Positions 57,621 to 64,000 of a stretch of 64,000 nt of DNA are shown here, piece after piece. The position numbers and the translations under genes are program-made. Under the pieces are notes generated by a model. The model worked only from the letters and a program-made list of their open reading frames with translations. It was not told the origin of the DNA and searched no databases. The DNA is from Okapia johnstoni (taxonomy: Eukaryota; Chordata; Mammalia; Artiodactyla; Giraffidae): contig CM044308.1 of assembly GCA_024291935.2 (NCBI GenBank), positions 115,222,501 through 115,286,500 of the forward strand, written 5' to 3'. How positions within the stretch are numbered: position 1 is the stretch's first letter; each line of letters opens with the position of its first letter.

Positions 57621-58015
57621 ATTTGAATATTTCCTCTGTGGCAGGCGTTAAGCACTCAGCATATATTATGACATGTAATCCTCCCAAGAGCCCTGGGAGA
57701 TTTGTGTCATTAGCCTCTCTGTTTCACAGATGACTAAAGCAAGTTTAAGGAATCTCCCCAAGGTTACCTGGCTTAAAACCAGCAGAGCTTGGTCCTCGCT
57801 TCAGTAACATATGTACTAAAATCGGAACAATACAGAGATTAGCATGGCCCCTGCGCAAGGATGACACGCAAACTGACGAAGTGTTTCATAGCTTAAACAA
57901 ACGAGCAAAAAATAGAAACATACAAACAAAAATGAACAGAGCTCAGATTTGAACCCACACAGCCCACCACCCAAGCTCACTTTCTAAGCCCTATGCTATG
58001 TCACCGTTATACCAC
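57620..58015 (-). repeat. MIR split by a U6 retropseudogene
   Basis: First part: GTTTCACAGATGACTAAAGC, CCCCAAGGTTACCTGGCTTA, ending near 57789. It resumes at about 57944 with CAGATTTGAACCCACACAGC. Joined by eye, the two parts follow the reverse MIR order. Confidence 0.8.
57792..57893 (+). pseudogene. U6 spliceosomal snRNA retropseudogene
   Basis: It is collinear with U6 over its whole length: CTCGCTTC start, CATATGTACTAAAATCGGAA, the invariant ATTAGCATGGCCCCTGCGCA and AGGATGACACGCAAA, then a diverged 3' end. It lacks the AAG of the usual GAGAAGATT (here GAGATT), carries several substitutions and has no terminal T run, so no pol III terminator. An A-rich stretch (57894-57936) follows, and CAGAGCT occurs on both sides (57783-57789, 57937-57943), as in LINE-mediated retroposition. 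A functional gene is very unlikely. Confidence 0.93.
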
Positions 58016-58197
58016 TGACCTAGAAAAATCCAGACTGGCTAAGTCTGAGACAGTCACCTCATCTGGCATAGCCAGCAAGGCGGAGGGTAGAGAAAAGTAT
58101 TTAGGACTTTGCTCAGGAAGATGCCTGAGTATTCAGGACATCCAATGCCTCTAAACTAAGAGTTGGGAATTGTCGTGTAAGTTAGCTTATGATTGCT

Positions 58198-58333
58198 TTT
58201 GATTGCTTGCTTGTTTCGCCATGCCACTTAGCTTGTGGGATCTTGGTTCCCCAACCAGAGACTGAACCCAAGCCACAGCAGTGAAGGCATCAAAAGCATT
58301 GAGTCCTAACCACAGGACCACCAGGGAATTCCC
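58198..58333 (-). repeat. CHR-2-like SINE
   Basis: Reverse: GTGGGATCTTGGTTCCCCAA to GGACCACCAGGGAATTCCC. Confidence 0.88.
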
Positions 58334-59110
58334 AGCTTTTGGTTGCAATGGGAGGGGCTGACATCAAACTTTTGGTTGCCTAGACATCCACTTCAAAGAC
58401 ATTCATCTCTGACAAGCACATTGACATTGCAGGCTACAAAATCAGATAAAGGGTCAGACCACTCCACCCGTGAGGTTCCGCTTTCAGAAAGCTCTGGGTG
58501 ACCTAGCTAACTGACCACTTGAGTGACCCCAATTTTCCCTTCCCTGCTTTATTTCTTTTGTGTTTTAAATTCACCCAAAAAGAGTGAACCTATGAAATCC
58601 CAGATACCTCACCCTCACCCCAATAAAGGCAGAACCCCAGGTCTGAGCTCTCTCTCTCTCTCTGAGACCTCGCTGTGTGGCTACTGCAGTGAGTGCTGCG
58701 TACCCTCCAGGACTGTGAGTAGCAAAACTTGTCTTTTCAAAGTTCCCTGATCGTTGTTGCTGAGGTGCATAGTAAGAATCACAATGGCTGGTCCAGCCTC
58801 AACATTGGCTTCAACTGGGGAAGACTCAGTGGTGCTCCCACGAGGAGTACAACCCAGGTAAGTGCATGCAGGCATTCCTAGCTCATAGCATCAACAGACT
58901 GAGACTGACACAAAACAGAGATACAGCCCCACAATTGTAGAAATATGGAGAGTTTCATGCCTGGATTGTGGATAGAGTCTTTAGTAATGGGTACTTGGTG
59001 GTGACTATTTTTCAAGTCCAATGGAAGCCAGGGAGACAGACTCCATCAGAGAAATACACCAGCATTACCAAGACTAAGCAACTCCATCACATGTCCCCTG
59101 AAAGCGTATG
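58334..59110. other. Unassigned interval with a short (CT)n run
   Basis: A (CT)n tract lies at about 58648-58665. No gene or named repeat was recognised. Confidence 0.4.
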
Positions 59111-59112
59111 TT

Positions 59113-59326
59113 TCCTAGGTGGCTCAGAGGTAAAGTACCTGCCTGCCAATGCAGGAACCACAGGAGACCCAGGTTCAGTCCCAGAGTGAGGAACATCCTT
59201 TGGAGGAGGAAATGGCAACCCACTCTACTATTCTAGCTAGGATATTCCCGTGGACAGAGGAGCCTGGCAAGCTACAGTCTATGGGGTCCCAGAGAGTCAG
59301 ACACAACAGAAGCAACTGAGCATTTT
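59113..59326 (+). repeat. Bov-tA SINE
   Basis: TTTCCTAGGTGGCTCAGAGG to AGACACAACAGAAGCAACTG. Confidence 0.92.
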
Positions 59327-59329
59327 CCT

Positions 59330-61620
59330 TGAAAGGGAGGAGATGGACCCCTTCCTCCCACACCTGAAGTCTAGGTACACCTGAAGGCTTGGGGGTAGGG
59401 TGGGGAGGAAGTACTTCTAAAAGGACATGGAAACTTTTCCCTCCAGCCCTTTGGGTGTGCCTGAAGATGCAAACTACAGATTTAGTTTGTGAATCTGGTT
59501 GGTCAAGCCCTAAAGGGATTTCATCAGAAGCAGGCAGAATCCTGTCTGAAGGAGCAGCAGCCTGTGGTATAAGAGCTGGCAGGCAGCAAGCATCCTGTGA
59601 GCCAAATGCTGTGATATGCATGGAACCACTTCAGGAAGAGATGGGAGTGTATATGGGGGGAGAGAAATAGCAGGTGTCAGGCTATCATGAGAGGAGTCTG
59701 GAAATGAGGTCAATGACAAAGCAAAATTTGTAGCTCATGAGAATGTAGGGAAACCTGCCAAATACACAGATCTATACTGTTTAGTTTTCAGAGTCTGGAA
59801 GGTTGGAATCCAGGGTGGAATCAGTTGTTGAGAGAAGAGACCTTTGCAACAGGGACAGCAGTGAGGGACACTGATGATGTGGTGATGGTGATGGTGGCTC
59901 TAAGTGAGGCTCTGACAAGTTCAAGCACCTGTCACGAATTCACAGAGAATCCTTACAAGGAGCCCTCCAGCTGTGGAACTGAGCCATCTCTTGAAGAGAT
60001 CACAGGTGAAGGGAAGAAGAGACCTGGTCTGTTGAGCTGGATCAGGTAAGGACATCTTGATTAGGAGAGACAAAGTTTATTTTGGTGCATTAGTCAGCAG
60101 AAGCTAGGTTGTGTTGTGTAACAAGCAAGCCCGAAATCTCAGTGACTTTACACCTGAAAGTTTATTTCTTACTCATACAAAGTCCAACCCTGAGGGAGGA
60201 CTCTGTCCCACATATTCACTCATGGACCTGCCATGTGGGATGTCACCAGTTCCTAAATAAGGGCAAGAAAGTGTAAGTCTCCTGAGCTTCCAGTGGGAAG
60301 TGACATCACATTGACTGGTCAGAACTAGTCACGTGGCCTCACCAAATGCAAGAGGAGCTAGGAGATGCTGAGGAACAAACGGAAGGTCTGGGGAGCATCC
60401 CTGTCCCCGCTGCACTTAGCAGAGCCTGGCATTTGTCATTCAGAGAAATCTCTTGACCCTTGGAGACCACTAACTGGAAGCTAAAGGAGTTATTTTCCTG
60501 AAAATTCTGCAAGACATGGAGGGTTACCCGTGTTGCCTGGACACCACTCCTCTGGACAACCTTCACACACGTGGTGGGAGGGGTAGGGGTGGGGATGAAT
60601 ACTCTCCCCCAGAGACAAAAGCACATGATGGAATCCAGGATGCCAGGAGCACAGGTACCGTGATCCCCAGAAGAATGCTGCCATGCTTCTCAGGGCAGAG
60701 GCAGAGCCTGGCACCAGTGGAAGATGTGTACGTGGGTGACCCCTCGTGAGAGTCCCCACTTGGGTGCATTGTCACTGGGGGACTATTTACGGAGACTAAG
60801 ATCCTTCATAATGCATGTGCAGGACAAGAGCTGGAGAAAGTGACCTCCTGTTGAATCAATAAGGCTGGTGACACTCCAATCACCTTGTGCCCATATGGCA
60901 CACAGGGAAACAGATTTGAGGAAATTCACTGACTTCTCAAGGTCACCTGGTAAATGAATGGCAGAGCCTGTTGATCCCCTGGCAGGATTTGAAAGCATGA
61001 GATGCACTGCTTGGAAGGATGTGTGGGAAAGACGGTGAGCTGGAACCAGGATCCTGGGTCCTGGTACAGGCCTTGCCATGGCCCTGCGAAGTGGCCTTGG
61101 GCACATTTCCTATCTTGGGGCCCCGGAAACCTGGCATTAGAACATGGCCTGCTTTCTCCTCTTCTAGGCCTTCTTGACAACTCCTTCATAGGTGGGGGTG
61201 TCACGGGACCACTGGGAATGGAAGGATGCTACCATGTTAGAGCCTGGTGGGGCCCGTCTGCTGTTCCAGCCTGGCCAGCCCCCAGAAGCCACCAGCCTCA
61301 GCCCTGGTGTGGGACGGTAGAGTTCAGGAGTCAGAGGCAGCCCGGGCTCCCCCTGCCCTGGGGCTTCGTGTCCAAGCCGGTATGTCCCTGCCCTGCCATT
61401 GGCCAGGCCCCCATCCTGAGTCCCGACAAGCGGCCTGATGAGTGAGGGCCGGGAGGCAGCTAGCAGAGGGGGAGAGTGGAGCCCAGGGGTAGGCAGAGGA
61501 GAGTGGGGAGGGAGTTTGTGGCTGAGTCTCAAGAGTTCTGAGTCCTCTACAGAGGGTCAGTCTAGAGCCAACCCTGGCCTCCTCTATCCTTGTCACTGAG
61601 CTCCCCCAGAAACTGGACCT
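59330..61620. other. Mostly unassigned interval
   Basis: About 2.3 kb without a gene. Weak MIR-like cores lie near 60.90-60.98 kb (reverse) and 61.05-61.13 kb (forward), and an unassigned old repeat-like run near 60.07-60.36 kb. The frames here have no recognisable protein content. Confidence 0.4.
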
Positions 61621-61662
61621 CTAACCTTCATGCTGAGATTCAGCTCCCCTCTCCAGCACCCA

Positions 61663-61876
61663 GTTAGCTCAGCAGTAAAGAATCCACCTGCAATGCAGGA
61701 GGCACAACAGATTCAGGTTCGATCCCTGGGTCCGGAAGATCCCTTGGAAAAGGAAATGGCAACCCATTCCAGTATTCTTGCCTGGGAAATCCCATGGACA
61801 GAGGAGCCTGGTGGGTTACAGTCCATGGGATCACAAAGGGTCAGACAAAACTGAACTATCAGCACACACACACACA
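61663..61876 (+). repeat. Bov-tA SINE with (CA)n tail and perfect 12-base duplication
   Basis: AGTTAGCTCAGCAGTAAAGA to AGACAAAACTGAACTATCAG, then a (CA)n tail from about 61862. Perfect flanks CTCCAGCACCCA at 61651-61662 and 61877-61888. Confidence 0.95.
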
Positions 61877-61921
61877 CTCCAGCACCCATGCCTCCCCTCC
61901 ATTCCTTCCCATCCCTGGCCT

Positions 61922-62042
61922 GGGACTTCCCTGGTAGTCCAGTGGTTTAGACTGAGCTTCCAATGCAAAGGGCATGGGCTCAATCCCTGGCTGGGGAAGA
62001 TCCCACATGTTGTGTGGCATGGCCCTCCCCAAAAAGAAATCC
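61922..62042 (+). repeat. CHR-2-like SINE
   Basis: GGGACTTCCCTGGTAGTCCA, GGGGAAGATCCCACATGTTG and a CCAAAAAGAAA end. Confidence 0.88.
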
Positions 62043-62769
62043 ACAGCCCATCACTGACCTGCATCTTCCCAGTCCTGAGCACAAGTCCATCCTTGGTAGT
62101 AAGGCTCCCTCATGCCTGGCACCGGGCACTGTCAACTTCGTGGTGGCCCCTGACACCGAGCCACCTCCGTCACCCCTGACACTTAGCACCTCCCAAGTCC
62201 AACAGTTAGCATCTCCCTGTCCCCATCCTTACTCTGTCTCCCTCACGTTACCTTGCCCTTGACTCTGGGCCCTCCCTGTCTTACCCTCTTACCGCTCTGC
62301 AGTCTTGGCTCCTCTGATCAGATTCATCTGGAAGTTCCTGGGTGAACTGACATTCCAGAATGAGCTCATTCAACCACATGTCCCAGACTCCTGAGTCCCT
62401 GCATATATACCCTTTCCTTTCCACCCTACATTCCTCCTTCTCCTGTGTCCATCACCTACACTCAGCCCATGGAGCCTCCGAAATTTCAGAAGATTCCAGC
62501 ACCCAGCAGGGCTGTGTTCACCAGCCTGCAGGGGTTACCTTCCCTGGACAATGTACTGTAACTCCCATCCCCCACAGAGATAGAAGGATAACTGCCTAGA
62601 AGGATAATTGCCTCCAAGGATTACGATGCCCAAGGTGTAACAATCTCCATGTGGATTTTTTTCACTTCTCAGTCTGAAATCCCACCCTGCAGAGCAAACA
62701 ACTGAACATCTGATCTCAGGCTCCATTCTCTATGTCTGGACACAGAGAGGGAAGAAGATGGAGGGACAA

Positions 62770-63012
62770 ATTGAGAGAGTAGCATTGACCTATATACATT
62801 ACCGTGTGATAGCTAGTGGGAAGCTGCCGTATAACACAGGGAGCTCAGCTTGGTGCTCTGTGATGACCTTGAGGGGTGGGATAGGGGTGGGGGTGGGAGG
62901 GAGGCTCAAGAAGGAGGGGATATATGTATTCATATAGCTTATTCACTGCATTGTGCAGCATAAATGGACACAACATTGAAAAGCGATTGCACTCCAATTA
63001 AAAAAAAAATGT
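62770..63012 (+). repeat. L1 3' UTR fragment
   Basis: AGCTAGTGGGAAGCTGCCGT, GGTGCTCTGTGATGACCTTG, GAGGGGATATATGTATTCAT and TGCACTCCAATTAAAAAAAA, a complete L1 3' terminus with its A tail. Confidence 0.88.
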
Positions 63013-63367
63013 TGGGTCAAAGTAGATTTAAAGAAAATTAGGAAACACTTTGGGATGATTGAAAAAAATCTCAGGCTCCATTCTTGGGTCAGTTTTCATC
63101 CTAGGCTCCAGCCGCCCCTATGTTTCAGAGTTCCTCCTCTGAGCTGAGCTCCTGTCTCCATCTCCGCCTTCTGTTGGGTGTGTCCTACCCCATCCTCACA
63201 CCCACTAATGGAAACTGAAATGCTTCTCTAGTAAAAAAAAGTCAGCATCGCTGACCAAGGAAGTTCCCTTTCCGCTTTCTAACATCAAACACTGAGATCT
63301 TTATTTCCAACCCTTCCCTTACTGTGTAGGCCTGGAGATCCGAGACCACTAACAGCACTGCTAACAG

Positions 63368-63858
63368 CATATTAAAAAGCAAAGTCATTATTTTGCTGAC
63401 AAAGGTCTGTATGGTCAAAGCTATGGTTTTTCCGGTAGTCATATGGATGTGAGAGTTGGACCATAAAGAAGCCTGAGCACCAAAGAATCTGTGCTTTTGA
63501 ACTGTGCTGTTGGAGAAGACCCTTGAGAGTCCCTTGTACTGCAAGGAGATCCAACCAGTCCATCCTAAGGGAAATAAACCCTGAATATTCATTGGAAGGA
63601 CTGATGCTGAAGCTGACACTCCAATACTTTGGCCACCTGATGTGAAGAGGTGACTCATTAGAAAAAACTCTGATGCTGGGAAAGATTGAAGGCAGGAGGA
63701 GAAGGGGATGACAGAGGATGAGATGGTTGGATGTCATCACTGACTCAATGACACGAGTTTGAGCAAACTCTGGGAGATGGTGAAGGACAGGGATGCCTGG
63801 CATGCTGCAGTCCATGGGGTTGAAAACAGTCAGACATGACTGAGTGACTGAACAACAG
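63368..63858 (+). repeat. BovB LINE, 3' end fragment
   Basis: It begins at GCATATTAAAAAGCAAAGTC and runs through the C-terminal coding text (CAAAGCTATGGTTTTTCCGG) to the 3' end CAGACATGACTGAGTGACTG. The frame is broken. Confidence 0.92.
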
Positions 63859-64000
63859 CTGGGCCCTGAAAACACTTTGCTACATGGAATCACAGGCTTC
63901 CTCTGTCACCTGGTAAACTGGAGCATGGTTTCTCTTTGTTTTCAATAGCGCCTTTTTTATTCCCTTTGGGACCAACGTTCACTTCCTCTGGGTGCTATAA

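Larger units (their letters stand above)
13421..64000 (-). other. ASIC2: Region 5' of ASIC2a exon 1; probably intronic to ASIC2b
   Basis: No coding exon is recognisable here on either strand. In other mammals ASIC2 spans about a megabase and isoform b starts far upstream of the isoform a exon, so this stretch should be intron of the long transcript. That is inference from gene structure in other mammals; the window itself does not contain the isoform b exon. Confidence 0.6.

Noticed and set aside
57792..57893. Functional U6 snRNA gene
   Set aside because: Internal AAG deletion, no terminal T run, A-rich tail and target duplication mark it as a retropseudogene.
63372..63893. 173-codon minus-strand frame
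   Set aside because: Antisense of a BovB 3' fragment. Similar frames at 49204-49761 and 16403-16756 are the same artefact.
1..64000. A novel multi-gene system
   Set aside because: The window is an intron/promoter segment of one known gene plus transposon relics; no cluster of co-oriented unknown genes exists here.

Overview
This window is vertebrate nuclear DNA from a ruminant (cattle, sheep, goat or a relative). The reason is the repeat content: BovB (RTE-clade) LINE copies, their Bov-tA and Bov-A2 SINE derivatives, and tRNA-headed CHR-type SINEs occur throughout, over an older layer of L1, L2, MIR, Tigger and ERVL-like relics. There is no bacterial, plasmid or phage architecture, no operon and no CRISPR array. 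Nearly all open frames are chance frames inside introns and repeats.

The only protein-coding exon I can support is on the minus strand at 11889-12443. It encodes residues 1-185 of the acid-sensing ion channel subunit ASIC2, splice form a (MDEG1, ACCN1, BNC1). It has a supported start codon, the first transmembrane helix, the start of the extracellular domain, and a GTGAGT splice donor directly after codon 185. Upstream of it on the minus strand is a 5' UTR/promoter region with a CpG-rich core at about 12.88-13.42 kb. Positions 1-11888 are the start of the following intron. Positions from about 13.4 kb to 64 kb lie 5' of this first exon; from the known gene structure they are probably intronic to the longer ASIC2b transcript, which starts far upstream.

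Layout: 1-11.9 kb is ASIC2 intron with scattered SINEs and MIR/L2. 11.9-13.4 kb is the alternative first exon and its promoter. 13.4-16.8 kb is SINE-rich. 16.8-21.0 kb is a minus-strand ERVL-like pol relic broken by four younger insertions. 21.2-22.4 kb is AT-rich and repeat-poor. 22.4-34 kb is mixed. 34.2-36.35 kb is a BovB with its reverse transcriptase core deleted. 37-48 kb holds a deleted Tigger element, a GATA-type array and long repeat-poor stretches. 49.1-50.97 kb is a BovB copy with a 460-codon open reverse transcriptase frame. 53.65-55.3 kb is an old L1 split by two SINEs with clear target-site duplications. 57.79 kb is a U6 snRNA retropseudogene inserted into a MIR. 63.37-63.86 kb is a BovB 3' end.

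I did not find a new gene system. What can be added is the regulatory anatomy of the ASIC2a start and a readable record of nested retrotransposition (U6 in MIR, SINE in L1, BovB and SINEs in ERVL), with target-site duplications that order the events. Repeat family names rest on recognising consensus sequence by eye; boundaries are approximate unless a duplication is quoted.
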